Below the pieces are notes generated by a model. The model did not search any database. It saw nothing but the letters and a program-made list of their open reading frames with translations, and was not told the DNA's origin. Of a DNA stretch of 64,000 nt, positions 10,740-20,370 are shown piece after piece. Location of the stretch: contig NZ_CP110257.1 in the NCBI RefSeq assembly GCF_026013905.1, positions 124,001 through 188,000 of the forward strand, read 5' to 3'. The position numbers and the translations under genes were made by a program. The stretch's first letter is position 1; each line of letters begins with the position of its first letter. This DNA is from Schlegelella aquatica. Lineage in GTDB: Bacteria > Pseudomonadota > Gammaproteobacteria > Burkholderiales > Burkholderiaceae_C.

Positions 10740-12197
10740 ATGAGCATCAAGTCTCCCCTCGTGCGCGGCTACGAGGTCGTCATCGGCATCGAGACGCACG
10801 CGCAGCTGTCCACGCAGTCGAAGATCTTCTCGGGCGCCAGCACCGCTTTCGGCGCGGCGCCCAACACGCAGGCCTGCGCGGTGGACCTGGCGCTGCCGGG
10901 CACGCTGCCCGTGATGAACCGCGCGGCCGTCGAGCGCGCGATCCGTTTCGGCCTGGCGGTCGGCGCGAAGGTCGCGCCGATGTCCATCTTCGCGCGCAAG
11001 AACTACTTCTACCCGGACCTGCCCAAGGGCTACCAGATCAGCCAGTATGAGATCCCTGTGGTGCAGGGCGGCCAGGTGGAGTTCTACCTCGGCGACGACA
11101 AGCGCGCGGTGCGCCTCGTGCGCGCGCACCTCGAGGAAGACGCCGGCAAGTCCCTGCACGAGGACTACCACGGCCAGTCGGGCATCGACCTCAACCGCGC
11201 CGGCACGCCGCTCTTGGAGATCGTCACCGAGCCCGACATGCGCTCCTCGGCCGAGGCGGTCGAGTACGCGAAGGCGCTGCATGCGCTCGTCGTGTGGCTC
11301 GGCATTTGCGACGGCAACATGCAGGAAGGCAGCTTCCGCTGCGACGCCAACGTCTCGGTGCGCAAGCCCGGCGAGCCGCTGGGCACGCGGCGCGAGATCA
11401 AGAACCTCAACAGCTTCCGCTTCCTGCAGCAGGCCATCGACTACGAGGTGAACTGGCAGATCGACCGGCTGGAGGACGGCCTGGCCATCGAGCAGGCGAC
11501 GGTGCTGTTCAACCCCGACACCGGCGAGACGCGGGCCATGCGCACGAAGGAAGACGCGCACGACTACCGCTACTTCCCGGACCCCGACCTGCCGCCGCTC
11601 GTGATCGCGCCCGAGTGGGTGGAGCGCGTGAAGGCCGGGATGCCCGAGCTGCCACGCGCAATGGCCGAGCGCTTCCAGCGCGACGACGGCCTGCCCGCCT
11701 ACGACGCGACGATGATGACGCAAAGCCTCGCGTTTGCGCGCTACTACGAGGCCGCCCGCGACGGCTGCCGCCAGCCCAAACTGGTGGCCAACTGGCTGAT
11801 GGGCGAGGTGTCGCGCCGGCTCAACGCCGAAGGGCGCGGCATCGAGGACTGCCCCGTGGCTGCGCAGACGCTGGCGAAGATGATCGAGCGCATCGCCGAC
11901 GGCACCATCTCGAACAACGGCGCCAAGCAGGTGTTCGACGCGCTGTGGTCCGGCGAGGGCCGATCGGTGGACGAGATCATCGAGGCCAAGGGCCTGAAGC
12001 AAATCTCCGACGCTGGTGCGCTGGAGGCCATCATCGACGAGGTGATCGCGAACAATGCCAAGTCGGTCGAGGAATTCCGCGCCGGCAAAGAAAAGGCCTT
12101 CAACGCCCTCGTGGGCCAGGCGATGAAGGCCACCAAGGGCAAGGCCAACCCGGTGCAGGTCAACGAGCTGTTGAGGAAGAAGCTCGGGGCGCAGTGA
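10740..12197 (+). CDS. gatB: Asp-tRNA(Asn)/Glu-tRNA(Gln) amidotransferase subunit B
   Basis: GatB binds the misacylated tRNA and carries the ATP-dependent kinase and transamidation site. The 485-residue product starts [20 protein letters not shown] and includes [37 protein letters not shown] and [18 protein letters not shown]. The C-terminal helical YqeY-like tail domain (about residues 340-485) is intact. ATG at 10740 lies 2 bp after the gatA stop. The presence of gatCAB suggests a transamidation route for Gln-tRNA and/or Asn-tRNA, as is usual in Burkholderiales. Confidence 0.98.
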   Translation: MSIKSPLVRGYEVVIGIETHAQLSTQSKIFSGASTAFGAAPNTQACAVDLALPGTLPVMNRAAVERAIRFGLAVGAKVAPMSIFARKNYFYPDLPKGYQISQYEIPVVQGGQVEFYLGDDKRAVRLVRAHLEEDAGKSLHEDYHGQSGIDLNRAGTPLLEIVTEPDMRSSAEAVEYAKALHALVVWLGICDGNMQEGSFRCDANVSVRKPGEPLGTRREIKNLNSFRFLQQAIDYEVNWQIDRLEDGLAIEQATVLFNPDTGETRAMRTKEDAHDYRYFPDPDLPPLVIAPEWVERVKAGMPELPRAMAERFQRDDGLPAYDATMMTQSLAFARYYEAARDGCRQPKLVANWLMGEVSRRLNAEGRGIEDCPVAAQTLAKMIERIADGTISNNGAKQVFDALWSGEGRSVDEIIEAKGLKQISDAGALEAIIDEVIANNAKSVEEFRAGKEKAFNALVGQAMKATKGKANPVQVNELLRKKLGAQ

Positions 12198-12346
12198 CCT
12201 GCCCGCGGGAAGCCTCGACGGGCGTCTTCCCTGAGCCGCCCGGCGTCGGCCGTGACCCCGGTTCGACGACACGTGGGCTCAGGGCGCCCCAGATCGGTGC
12301 GACACTCCCGGGTGGTCCTTCCCCATCAGCCGTGGAGTTTGCACAC

Positions 12347-13690
12347 GTGACGTATCAGAGCCTCGACCAGTTCCTCGACCACCTGCGCTCGCGCGACCCG
12401 CACCAGCCGGAATTCCTGCAAGCGGTCCGGGAGGTGATGGACAGCGTGTGGGATTTCATCGCTGCTCATCCAAAGTACGCCGAACCGGGCCTGCTCGAGC
12501 GACTGGTCGAACCCGAGCGCGTCATCCAGTTCCGCGTGTGCTGGGTCGATGACCACGGGCGGCCGCATGTGAACCGCGCCTTCCGTGTGCAGCACAGCAG
12601 CGCGATCGGCCCCTACAAGGGCGGCATGCGGTTCCACCCCTCGGTGAACTTGTCGATCCTCAAGTTCCTGGCGTTCGAACAGACCTTCAAGAACGCGCTC
12701 ACCACCCTGCCCATGGGCGGCGGCAAGGGCGGCAGCGACTTCGACCCCAAGGGCAAGAGCCGCGGCGAAGTGATGCGCTTTTGCCAGGCCCTGATGACCG
12801 AGCTGTACCGCCACCTGGGGCCGGACACGGACGTGCCCGCGGGAGACATCGGCGTCGGTGCTCGCGAGGTCGGCTTCATGGCTGGCATGATGAAGAAGCT
12901 GTCCAATAGCGCCGCCTGCGTCTTCACCGGCAAGGGGCTGTCGTTCGGCGGTAGCCTCATCCGTCCCGAAGCTACCGGCTACGGCCTCGTGTACTTCGTC
13001 GAGGACATGCTGCGCACGCGCAGCATGAGCCTCGAGGGCCTGCGAGTGGCAGTTTCGGGCTCGGGCAACGTCGCCCAGTACGCGATCGAAAAGGCAATGC
13101 AGTTGGGTGCCAAGGTCGTCACCGTGTCCGACTCGGACGGCACGGTGATCGACGAGGACGGCTTCACCCCCGAGAAGCTCGCCCTGCTGATGCATGTGAA
13201 GAACGACCGCTACGGCCGCGTGGCCGACTACGCCCGCGAGCGGGGTTTGCGCTATGAGGCGGGCCTCAAGCCCTGGGTGGTGCCGGTGGACGTGGCGCTT
13301 CCCTGCGCGACGCAGAACGAGCTGGACCTCGACGACGCCCGATCGCTCGTCAAGCAGGGTGTGGTGTGCGTTGCCGAAGGGGCCAACATGCCCTCCACGC
13401 TCGAAGCCGTTCACTTCTTCCAGCAGTCGAAGGTGCTCTTCGCGCCGGGCAAGGCCGCCAATGCGGGTGGTGTGGCGACCTCCGGCCTGGAGATGACGCA
13501 GAACGCGCAGCGTTTGCCCTGGACGCGTGACGAGGTCGACGCCCGGCTCCGTCGCATCATGGACGACATCCACGCAAATTGCGTCCGCTATGGCGACGCC
13601 GGCGACGGCCGCGTGGACTACGTGCGTGGAGCCAACGTGGCCGGCTTCGTGAAGGTGGCCGACGCGATGATCGCCCAGGGCGTGTGGTGA
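12347..13690 (+). CDS. gdhA: NADP-specific glutamate dehydrogenase
   Basis: This enzyme makes glutamate from 2-oxoglutarate and ammonia using NADPH. The 447-residue product equals E. coli GdhA in length and closely follows the hexameric type I family: SSAIGPYKGGMRFHPSVN, LPMGGGKGGSDFDPKGKS (catalytic lysine region), PAGDIGVG and SGSGNVAQYA (dinucleotide-binding). GTG at 12347 is chosen because it aligns with the E. coli N-terminus; a second GTG lies five codons upstream (12332). It follows gatB after 149 bp, so separate transcription is likely. The 3' end faces the DUF4124 gene. Confidence 0.96.
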   Translation: MTYQSLDQFLDHLRSRDPHQPEFLQAVREVMDSVWDFIAAHPKYAEPGLLERLVEPERVIQFRVCWVDDHGRPHVNRAFRVQHSSAIGPYKGGMRFHPSVNLSILKFLAFEQTFKNALTTLPMGGGKGGSDFDPKGKSRGEVMRFCQALMTELYRHLGPDTDVPAGDIGVGAREVGFMAGMMKKLSNSAACVFTGKGLSFGGSLIRPEATGYGLVYFVEDMLRTRSMSLEGLRVAVSGSGNVAQYAIEKAMQLGAKVVTVSDSDGTVIDEDGFTPEKLALLMHVKNDRYGRVADYARERGLRYEAGLKPWVVPVDVALPCATQNELDLDDARSLVKQGVVCVAEGANMPSTLEAVHFFQQSKVLFAPGKAANAGGVATSGLEMTQNAQRLPWTRDEVDARLRRIMDDIHANCVRYGDAGDGRVDYVRGANVAGFVKVADAMIAQGVW

Positions 13691-13736
13691 GACGCCCGGG
13701 TGCCCGCGCGCCGCTCGAGGCGGTCGGGCCTGGCGG

Positions 13737-14441
13737 TCAGGGCGCCTTGGTGGGGGCCTCGCCCTGCGCGGTGGCCTGCGGCTGAGGCAGGCTGCCGGGC
13801 TTGGCGCCGGCCCACAGCTTGCGCAGCCGGTCCAGTTCCTGATCGTAGAGGAAGTTGATGCGCGACAGCTCGGCCTGCTGATTGCGGATGAGTGTGCGGT
13901 GCGCCTCGACCGCGACCTCCACGAACTCCAGCGACTGCTTCAGCTTCGCCGGCATCTGCTTGCCCTTGTAGAACTCAGCCTCGTCGAGCAGCGGCTTGCG
14001 CTCCCTTTCGAGCTCGGCGATGCGCTGCTCGGAGTTCTGGATCGACTTGCGCACGTCCTCCAGTGCTTCTTCGCGGGCCTTGCGGTGCGCCTTCTCGTTG
14101 GGGTAGCGGCTCAGCAGCAGCTTGTCGCGCCGGATCGCGTCCTGCAGGGCCATGCGCTCTTGCTCGCGGCGGCGCTCGCGCGCCTCCAGCTCCGCGCGCT
14201 CCTCGGCCGTCAGGCTGGGCGGTAGCACGCCGCGCGGGGAGCCGTCCTTGTTGAGCACCTTCTGCTCGCGGTCCAGGCACTCGAGAATGGGGCGGTCCGA
14301 GGTGAGCTTGCGCCCGCGCGAATCGGTGCAGGTGTAGATGCCCTGCGCCGCCGCATCGAGCCCGGCCGCAGCGGCCAGCGCCGCCACAGCCAGGCGCGCC
14401 ACCGCATGACCCACCCCGTGCAGCTGCGCCGATTGCTTCAT
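13737..14441 (-). CDS. DUF4124 domain protein with signal peptide and coiled coil
   Basis: The 234-residue product has an Ala-rich export signal (about residues 1-33, ending DAAAQG). A short DUF4124-type module follows, beginning GIYTCTDSRGRKLTSDRPI. The rest is a long charged coiled coil (about residues 85-200) and a flexible C-terminus. Function is unknown; DUF4124 proteins are periplasmic or envelope proteins common in Burkholderiales. ATG at 14441 lies 4 bp after the pyrE stop, so it is probably cotranscribed with pyrE. Confidence 0.85.
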   Translation of the reverse strand: MKQSAQLHGVGHAVARLAVAALAAAAGLDAAAQGIYTCTDSRGRKLTSDRPILECLDREQKVLNKDGSPRGVLPPSLTAEERAELEARERRREQERMALQDAIRRDKLLLSRYPNEKAHRKAREEALEDVRKSIQNSEQRIAELERERKPLLDEAEFYKGKQMPAKLKQSLEFVEVAVEAHRTLIRNQQAELSRINFLYDQELDRLRKLWAGAKPGSLPQPQATAQGEAPTKAP

Positions 14442-14445
14442 CGCT

Positions 14446-15117
14446 TCACACCCCGTAGCGGTCCCGATAGGCAGCAACCCTTGCGAAATGCATGCCGAGC
14501 TGCGGATCGGACTGGGACTCCAGATACTCGAGCAGGTCGGCCAGGGTGGCAATCGCGCAAACCCGCAATCCCAGCCGCTGCTCGACCCACTGCACGGCCG
14601 AATATGGGGCGTCGGTGCCGTTTTCCGTCGCCTTTTCTTGTCGGTCGAGCGCGATCGCCACGGCGCACGGGGTGGCGCCGGCGGCCTCGATCATCGCGAT
14701 GGACTCGCGCACCGAGGTGCCCGCCGAGATCACGTCGTCGATGATCAGCACCCGCCCGCGCACCGGCGCGCCGACCAGCACCCCGCCCTCGCCGTGGTCC
14801 TTGGCTTCCTTGCGGTTGTAGGCGAAGGGCACATTGCGCCCCTGGCGCGCCAGCTCCACCGCCACCGCCGCCGCGAGCGTGATGCCCTTGTACGCCGGGC
14901 CGAACAGCATGTCGAACTCGATGCCACTGTCGATCAGCCGGCGCGCATAGAACTCGGCCAGCCGACCCAGCTTCGCCCCGTCGCTGAACAAGCCTGCATT
15001 GAAGAAGTACGGGCTCATGCGCCCCGCCTTCGTCTTGAACTCCCCGAAGCGCAACACGCCGGCGTCGACGGCGAACTGGACGAAGGAATGGGCGAGGGCG
15101 GCGGTGCGTGAGGACAT
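14446..15117 (-). CDS. pyrE: orotate phosphoribosyltransferase
   Basis: PyrE joins orotate to PRPP to form orotidine 5'-phosphate in de novo pyrimidine synthesis. The 223-residue protein is normal length. It carries the PRPP-binding signature VLIIDDVISAGTSVRES, the orotate-side segments FGEFKTKAGRMSPYFFNAG and MLFGPAYKGI, and the flexible loop lysines RKEAKDHGEGG. ATG at 15117 is chosen over an in-frame upstream extension because MSSRTAALAHSFVQFA matches family N-termini. It is divergent from rfbB with 131 bp between the starts. Confidence 0.97.
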   Translation of the reverse strand: MSSRTAALAHSFVQFAVDAGVLRFGEFKTKAGRMSPYFFNAGLFSDGAKLGRLAEFYARRLIDSGIEFDMLFGPAYKGITLAAAVAVELARQGRNVPFAYNRKEAKDHGEGGVLVGAPVRGRVLIIDDVISAGTSVRESIAMIEAAGATPCAVAIALDRQEKATENGTDAPYSAVQWVEQRLGLRVCAIATLADLLEYLESQSDPQLGMHFARVAAYRDRYGV

Positions 15118-15248
15118 GGGCGAGGAACCCTGGATCGAGCGTCTCGCCAGATTGTAGGTGGTAGGGGCGGGACGGTTCGGTGGAGCGGCCGTCCCGCCTG
15201 GGCGGTCCACAATTCTTGCTTCATACTTGCCACCACAGTGGACCGCTC

Positions 15249-16316
15249 ATGATCCTCGTCACCGGCGGCGCCGGCTTCATCGGGAGCAATTTCGTGCTCG
15301 ACTGGCTCGCGTGCCGCGACGAGCCGGTGGTGAACCTGGATCTGCTCACCTACGCAGGCAACCTCGGCAACCTGGTGTCGCTGCGCGGTGACTCGCGGCA
15401 CGTATTCGTGCAAGGAGACGTCTGCGATGCAGCGCTGGTCCGCCGACTGCTGGTCGAGTATCGGCCCCGGGCCGTGGTGCATCTCGCGGCAGAAACGCAT
15501 GTGGACCGTTCGATTCAGGATGCGGCGGCCTTTGTGCGAACGAACGTGACGGGCACCTACGTTCTGCTCGAAGCGGTGCGTGACTATTGGCAGGCGCTGG
15601 GCGCGACGGAGCGCGAGGCCTTTCGCTTCCACCACGTCTCCACCGACGAGGTCTACGGCTCGCTCGGCCCCGAGGACGCCCCCTTCACCGAGCACCACCC
15701 CTACCAGCCCAACAGCCCGTACTCGGCCAGCAAGGCCGCGAGCGACCACCTGGTGCGCGCCTGGCACCACACCTATGGCCTGCCGGTGGTCACGACCAAC
15801 TGTTCCAACAACTACGGGCCCTACCACTTCCCGGAAAAGCTCATCCCGCTGGCCATCGTCAACGCGCTGGCCGGCAAGCCGCTGCCCGTCTACGGCGACG
15901 GCCTGAACGTGCGCGACTGGCTGTACGTCAAGGACCACTGCGCGGCGCTGCGCCTCGTGCTCGAGCGCGGCCGGGTGGGGCAGACGTACAACATCGGCGG
16001 CTGGAACGAGAAGACCAACCTCGAGATCGTGCGCACCATCTGCCGCCTGCTCGACGAGCTGCGGCCCGATGCGGCCGGCCCGCACGAGCGGCTCATCACC
16101 TTCGTCGCCGACCGCCCGGGGCACGACCGGCGCTACGCGATCGATGCGAGCAAGGTCGAACGCGAGCTCGGCTGGCGCCCGGCCGAGACCTTCGAGACCG
16201 GCATCCGCAAGACGGTGCAGTGGTACCTGGATCACCCCGAGTGGGTCGCGCAGGTGCAAAGCGGCGCGTACCGCCAGTGGATCGCCACCCAGTACGGCCG
16301 CGTGGGGCCGGCATGA
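15249..16316 (+). CDS. rfbB: dTDP-glucose 4,6-dehydratase
   Basis: RfbB/RmlB converts dTDP-glucose to dTDP-4-keto-6-deoxyglucose, the second step of dTDP-L-rhamnose synthesis. The 355-residue extended SDR enzyme shows the NAD-binding [10 protein letters not shown], the TDEVYGSLG segment with the catalytic Asp-Glu pair, and YSASK for the Tyr-Lys couple. It opens the rfbBDAC cluster and overlaps rfbD by 4 nt (ATGA). No strong Shine-Dalgarno is visible before ATG 15249. Rhamnose from this pathway probably goes to O-antigen or other surface glycans; no glycosyltransferases lie in the window. Confidence 0.97.
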   Translation: MILVTGGAGFIGSNFVLDWLACRDEPVVNLDLLTYAGNLGNLVSLRGDSRHVFVQGDVCDAALVRRLLVEYRPRAVVHLAAETHVDRSIQDAAAFVRTNVTGTYVLLEAVRDYWQALGATEREAFRFHHVSTDEVYGSLGPEDAPFTEHHPYQPNSPYSASKAASDHLVRAWHHTYGLPVVTTNCSNNYGPYHFPEKLIPLAIVNALAGKPLPVYGDGLNVRDWLYVKDHCAALRLVLERGRVGQTYNIGGWNEKTNLEIVRTICRLLDELRPDAAGPHERLITFVADRPGHDRRYAIDASKVERELGWRPAETFETGIRKTVQWYLDHPEWVAQVQSGAYRQWIATQYGRVGPA

Positions 16317-17212
16317 AGATCCTGCTGCTGGGCAAGGACGGCCAGGTGGGCTGGGAGCTGCAGCGTGCGCTTGCGCCGCTGGGCGAAGTGATCGCGCTCG
16401 GCCGCGCGGGCGCGGGCGAGCTGTGCGGCGACCTCACGCAGCTCGACGCGCTGGCCGCCACCGTGCGCCGCGTGCGCCCACAAGTGATCGTCAATGCCGC
16501 CGCCTACACCGCCGTCGACCGAGCCGAGCAGGAGCCCGAGCGGGCGCAGCGCATCAACGCCGACGCCCCCGGCGTGCTCGCACGGCAAGCCGCCGCGCTC
16601 GGCGCCTGGTTGGTGCACTACTCGACCGACTACGTCTTCGACGGCTCGGGCGAGCGCCCCTGGCGCGAGCACGACGAGACGGGCCCGCTCAGCGTCTACG
16701 GCCGAACCAAGCTCGACGGCGAAGTGCAGATCCGCGCCGCCGGGGGGCGGCACCTCATCCTGCGCACCAGCTGGGTGTACGGCGCGCGCGGGGGCAACTT
16801 CGCCAAGACGATGGTCAAGCTCGCCTGCGAGCGGGAGCAGTTGCGCGTGGTGGCCGACCAGATCGGCGCCCCCACCGGGGCCGACCTCATTGCCGACGTG
16901 ACGGCGCACGCGGTGCGCCAGGCGATGCGCCAGCCAGAGCTGGCCGGCACCTACCATCTGGCCGCGGCCGGCCAGACGAGCTGGCACGGCTACGCCTGTC
17001 ACGTGCTGCGGCAGGCGCAAGCGCTCGGCCAGCCCCTCAAGGTGACGGCCGAGCAGGTCGAAGCCATCGCGACCACGGCCTGGCCCACCCCCGCGCGCCG
17101 GCCGCTGAACTCGCGGCTGGACACCACCCGGCTGCGGCACGCCTTCCATCTGCACTTGCCTGCGTGGCAGGCGGGGGTCGATCGCATGCTGCAAGAGTGC
17201 CTCGCTCACTGA
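16313..17212 (+). CDS. rfbD: dTDP-4-dehydrorhamnose reductase
   Basis: RfbD/RmlD performs the final NAD(P)H-dependent reduction to dTDP-L-rhamnose. The 299-residue SDR protein begins [16 protein letters not shown] (nucleotide-binding GxxGxxG) and has [21 protein letters not shown] and YGRTK with the catalytic Tyr-Lys. Length is normal for the family. It starts inside the rfbB stop codon and is followed by rfbA after 49 bp. The order B-D-A-C is one of the common arrangements in proteobacteria. Confidence 0.97.
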   Translation: MKILLLGKDGQVGWELQRALAPLGEVIALGRAGAGELCGDLTQLDALAATVRRVRPQVIVNAAAYTAVDRAEQEPERAQRINADAPGVLARQAAALGAWLVHYSTDYVFDGSGERPWREHDETGPLSVYGRTKLDGEVQIRAAGGRHLILRTSWVYGARGGNFAKTMVKLACEREQLRVVADQIGAPTGADLIADVTAHAVRQAMRQPELAGTYHLAAAGQTSWHGYACHVLRQAQALGQPLKVTAEQVEAIATTAWPTPARRPLNSRLDTTRLRHAFHLHLPAWQAGVDRMLQECLAH

Positions 17213-17261
17213 GCCCAAGAAGAAACAACAAGCCCCAGAAGCACCCGGGAGACACACCACC

Positions 17262-18149
17262 ATGACAACACGCAAGGGCATCATCCTCGCCGGCGGCTCC
17301 GGCACGCGGCTGCATCCGATGACGCTGGCGGTCAGCAAGCAACTGCTGCCGGTGTACGACAAGCCGATGGTGTACTACCCGCTGGCCACGCTCATGCTGG
17401 CCGGCATCCGCGAGATCCTGCTCATCTCCACCCCGCAAGACACGCCGCGCTTCGAGCAGCTGCTGGGCGACGGCAGTGCCTGGGGCTTGTCGTTGCAATA
17501 CGCGGTGCAGCCAAGGCCGGAGGGCCTGGCGCAGGCCTTTCTGATCGGCGAGCGCTTCCTGGCCGGCGCGCCCAGCGCGTTGGTGCTGGGGGACAACATC
17601 TTCTACGGGCATGACTGGGTTTCTCGCTTGCGCGCGGCCGCGGCGCGACCCACGGGGGCCACGGTCTTTGCCTACCCGGTGCAGGACCCGCAGCGCTACG
17701 GCGTGGTGGAGTGGGACGCCGACGGCCGCGTGGTGGGGCTGGAGGAGAAGCCCGCCCGGCCGCGCAGCCGCTACGCCGTCACGGGGTTGTACTTCTACGA
17801 TGGCCAAGCTCCGCAACTGGCGGGCCGGCTGCGCCCCAGTGCGCGCGGCGAGCTGGAGATCACCGACCTCAACCGTGCCTATCTCGGCCAGGGGCAGTTG
17901 ACCGTGGTGCCCTTAGGCCGGGGCGACGCCTGGCTCGACACCGGCACGCCCGACGCTTTGCTGGAGGCGAGCCACTTCATCCAGACGCTGGAACGACGCC
18001 AGGGCTTGAAGATCTGCTGCCCGGAGGAGATCGCGTGGCGCCAGGGCTGGATCACGGACGAGCAATTGCGCCGACTGGCGCAGCCGCTGGTGGCCAGCGG
18101 CTACGGCGAGTACCTTCTGCGCATCCTGCACGACTCGGTGTGGACGTGA
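17262..18149 (+). CDS. rfbA: glucose-1-phosphate thymidylyltransferase
   Basis: RfbA/RmlA activates glucose 1-phosphate with dTTP and is the committed, feedback-inhibited first step. The 295-residue protein has the nucleotidyltransferase loop [11 protein letters not shown], the substrate motif [18 protein letters not shown] and [14 protein letters not shown]. Length and motifs match the family throughout. Its TGA shares one base with the rfbC ATG, so translation is probably coupled. Confidence 0.97.
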   Translation: MTTRKGIILAGGSGTRLHPMTLAVSKQLLPVYDKPMVYYPLATLMLAGIREILLISTPQDTPRFEQLLGDGSAWGLSLQYAVQPRPEGLAQAFLIGERFLAGAPSALVLGDNIFYGHDWVSRLRAAAARPTGATVFAYPVQDPQRYGVVEWDADGRVVGLEEKPARPRSRYAVTGLYFYDGQAPQLAGRLRPSARGELEITDLNRAYLGQGQLTVVPLGRGDAWLDTGTPDALLEASHFIQTLERRQGLKICCPEEIAWRQGWITDEQLRRLAQPLVASGYGEYLLRILHDSVWT

Positions 18150-18721
18150 TGAACATCCGGCCTGCTGCCTTGCCCGGCGTGTGGCTTGTCGAGCCCGTCG
18201 TTCACGAGGACGACCGGGGTTACTTCATGGAAGCGTTTCACGAGGCCGACTTCGCCGCGGCGATCGGGCAGCCCATTCGCTTCGTGCAGGACAACCAGTC
18301 GGGCTCGCGGCGTGGGGTGTTGCGCGGCCTGCACTATCAGCTGCCTCCGCACGCCCAGGGCAAGCTGGTGAGGGTGCTGCGCGGGCGCATCCTCGATGTG
18401 GCGGTGGACCTGCGCCGAGGCAGCACGCACTTCGGTCGCTGGGTGGCGCACGAGCTGAGCGACGACAACCGCCTGCAGGTGTGGATTCCGCCCGGCTTCG
18501 CGCATGGCTTTCTCGTGCTGTCGGACCACGCCGAGGTGCTCTACAAGGTCACGGCCCATCACGCCCCCGAGGCCGCCCGCACCGTGCGGTGGGACGACCC
18601 GCAGCTCGGCATCCGGTGGCCGCTCGCGGCCGGCCAGGCGCCCGTGCTCTCTGCGCGCGACGCCAGCGCGCCCTGGCTCGCCGAGGCCGAGGTGTTCGGC
18701 CCCTACACTTGCGGCCCATGA
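18149..18721 (+). CDS. rfbC: dTDP-4-dehydrorhamnose 3,5-epimerase
   Basis: RfbC/RmlC epimerises C3 and C5 of the keto-sugar intermediate. The 190-residue cupin protein has the DDRGYFMEAF N-terminal block, RGVLRGLHYQ with the catalytic His, and WIPPGFAHGFLVLSD. It starts on the last base of rfbA and overlaps the next gene by 4 nt. With rfbB, rfbD and rfbA it completes the dTDP-L-rhamnose pathway. Confidence 0.97.
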   Translation: MNIRPAALPGVWLVEPVVHEDDRGYFMEAFHEADFAAAIGQPIRFVQDNQSGSRRGVLRGLHYQLPPHAQGKLVRVLRGRILDVAVDLRRGSTHFGRWVAHELSDDNRLQVWIPPGFAHGFLVLSDHAEVLYKVTAHHAPEAARTVRWDDPQLGIRWPLAAGQAPVLSARDASAPWLAEAEVFGPYTCGP

Positions 18722-19509
18722 CCCGCATCATCACTGCCAACCTCAACGGCATCCGTTCCGCCGTCAACAAGGGCTTCCTGCCCTGGCTCGAGAAGCAGAC
18801 CGCCGACATCGTCTGCGTGCAGGAGATCAAAGCGCACGACGGGGACATCACGCCGGCGATGCGCACGGTCGATGGCTTCAGGGCCCACTTCCACTGCGCG
18901 CAGAAGAAGGGCTACTCGGGTGTGGGCTTGTACGTCAAGCGCGAGCCGAGCGACCTCATCGTGGGCTTCGACGGCGGCGAATTCGACGACGAGGGGCGCT
19001 ACCTGGAGGCGCGCTACGACCGCCCGGGACGCAAGCTGTCCATCATCAGTTGCTACTTTCCGAGCGGCTCCAGCGGCGAGGACCGCCAGCAGGCCAAGTA
19101 CCGCTTCCTCGACGCCTTTTTTCCCCATTTGCAGCGGCTCAAGGCCGAGCGTGAGTTCGTGCTGTGCGGCGATATCAACATCGCGCACAAAGAGATCGAC
19201 CTCAAGAACTGGAAGAGCAACCAGAAGAACAGCGGCTTCCTGCCCGAGGAGCGGGCGTGGTTCACGCGCATGCTCGACGAAGTCGGGTTGGTGGACGTGT
19301 ACCGCCGCCTGCACCCCGACGCTACCGGCGAGGCCTACACCTGGTGGAGCAACCGCGGCCAGGCCTGGGCCAAGAACGTGGGGTGGCGCATCGACTATCA
19401 CATCGCCACGCCCGCGCTCGCCGAGACGGCCCGCTCAGCCGCCGTTTACAAGGACGAGCGCTTCTCGGACCACGCGCCGCTGACCATCGACTACGGCTTT
19501 GAGCTCTGA
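18718..19509 (+). CDS. xth: exodeoxyribonuclease III / AP endonuclease
   Basis: This enzyme cleaves DNA 5' to abasic sites and degrades duplex ends from the 3' side in base-excision repair. The 263-residue protein is a Mg-dependent endonuclease/exonuclease/phosphatase fold member: ITANLNGIRSA, QEIKAHDGD (metal Glu), CGDINIAHKEIDLKN, and C-terminal WRIDYHIATP and SDHAPL (catalytic His). It is ATGA-coupled to rfbC although it has no role in sugar synthesis, so DNA repair appears tied to this operon's expression. Confidence 0.95.
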   Translation: MTRIITANLNGIRSAVNKGFLPWLEKQTADIVCVQEIKAHDGDITPAMRTVDGFRAHFHCAQKKGYSGVGLYVKREPSDLIVGFDGGEFDDEGRYLEARYDRPGRKLSIISCYFPSGSSGEDRQQAKYRFLDAFFPHLQRLKAEREFVLCGDINIAHKEIDLKNWKSNQKNSGFLPEERAWFTRMLDEVGLVDVYRRLHPDATGEAYTWWSNRGQAWAKNVGWRIDYHIATPALAETARSAAVYKDERFSDHAPLTIDYGFEL

Positions 19510-19544
19510 GGGAGGCAAGAACCCGACCTCCCGCGCGGGCGCGC

Positions 19545-19566
19545 CCTGTCGGACGGGACCGACAGG
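19545..19566 (+). terminator. stem-loop after the rfbBDAC-xth operon
   Basis: CCTGTCGG (19545-19552) pairs perfectly with CCGACAGG (19559-19566) across a 6-nt loop, 36 bp past the xth stop. The following CTCCTTCGCCTTCT is pyrimidine-rich but not a clean U-tract, so it may be a weak intrinsic terminator or an mRNA-end stabiliser. Confidence 0.5.
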
Positions 19567-19701
19567 CTCCTTCGCCTTCTCCGAACCCGGTGTCGGCGCA
19601 CCGCCGGCACCGTCCGAGGGTCCGCGCTTCTACGCTTACTCCTCGACGGCCCTTGTCCCATGCGTGCAGGGGCGCCCATCCCGATGACTCAGGAGGAAGC
19701 G

Positions 19702-20265
19702 ATGAACACCCGCATGTCTTTGTCGGCCCTGACCCAAGCCGTGGCCCTTGCGTTCACCTTCAGCGCCGGTGCCGCGCTGGCGCAGTCGGGGACTTCCGAC
19801 AAAGCCGCGTACGACGAAGCGCGCGACGCCGCGAAGGCGCAGTACGAGTCCGCCCGCCAGCAGTGCGACGGGCTGGCCGGCAACGCCAAGGACGTGTGCG
19901 TGGCCGAAGCCAAACTGCGACGCGCCGAGGCCGAAGCCCAGGCCCACGCGCAGTACAAGAACACGGCCGCCGCGCGCGAGGACGCCGCCAAGGACGTGGC
20001 CGAGGCACGGTACGAACTCGCCAAGGAACGCTGTGACGACCAGGGTGGCAACGCGAAGGACGTCTGCCGCAAGGAGGCCAAGGCCGCCTACGAGAAGGAA
20101 GTGGCCGACGCGAAGGCCGCGCGCCGCGGCGCCGAGGCGCAACGCGACGCGCGCGAGAAGACGGCAGAGGCCCGCCGTGACGCGGAAGAGGAGAAGTGCG
20201 AGAACTACTCGGGCGACGCCAAGGAGGCCTGCCTGAAACGCGCCCACGGCGAGGCGCGGCGCTGA
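19702..20265 (+). CDS. secreted cysteine-repeat protein, unknown function
   Basis: The 187-residue product has a clear signal peptide (cleavage expected after the Ala of ALAQS, near residue 27). The mature part is Ala/Glu/Lys-rich and helical, built from three units of about 55 residues. Each unit carries C-x10-C with the core G-[ND]-AK-[DE]-x-C: cysteines 55/66, 111/122 and 166/177. The pairing suggests one disulfide per unit, giving a rod of cross-linked helices in the periplasm. Similar proteins are sometimes named TolA-like only because of helical composition; there is no TolA domain. ATG at 19702 follows AGGAGG at 19691-19696. No neighbour suggests a pathway. Confidence 0.8.
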   Translation: MNTRMSLSALTQAVALAFTFSAGAALAQSGTSDKAAYDEARDAAKAQYESARQQCDGLAGNAKDVCVAEAKLRRAEAEAQAHAQYKNTAAAREDAAKDVAEARYELAKERCDDQGGNAKDVCRKEAKAAYEKEVADAKAARRGAEAQRDAREKTAEARRDAEEEKCENYSGDAKEACLKRAHGEARR

Positions 20266-20296
20266 TCAGGGCGCCGACTCTCACTCCGCCCAATGG

Positions 20297-20315
20297 AATG
20301 AGAGTAATTCGCATT
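20297..20315 (+). promoter_or_regulatory. Fur box upstream of the FTR1 permease gene
   Basis: AATGAGAGTAATTCGCATT resembles the 19-bp Fur operator seen in betaproteobacterial iron genes and is an imperfect palindrome (AATG-GA on both arms). It lies 55 bp before the ATG at 20371. The same pattern (AATGAGA, then TCGCATT) recurs before the TonB receptor gene in this window. Iron-dependent repression is inferred. Confidence 0.72.
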
Positions 20316-20370
20316 ACACTTCGGTGTCCGGCCCCCTGAGGGGTGCCGTCTTGCACCGTGGAGTCTTGCG

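Noticed and set aside
12208..12232. Imperfect hairpin after gatB (GGGAAG...CTTCCC)
   Set aside because: Long loop and no U-tract; too weak to call a terminator.
19545..19566. CTGTC...GACAG arms read as a second lux box
   Set aside because: The arms are ten bases apart instead of six, so the geometry is wrong; it is better explained as a stem-loop.
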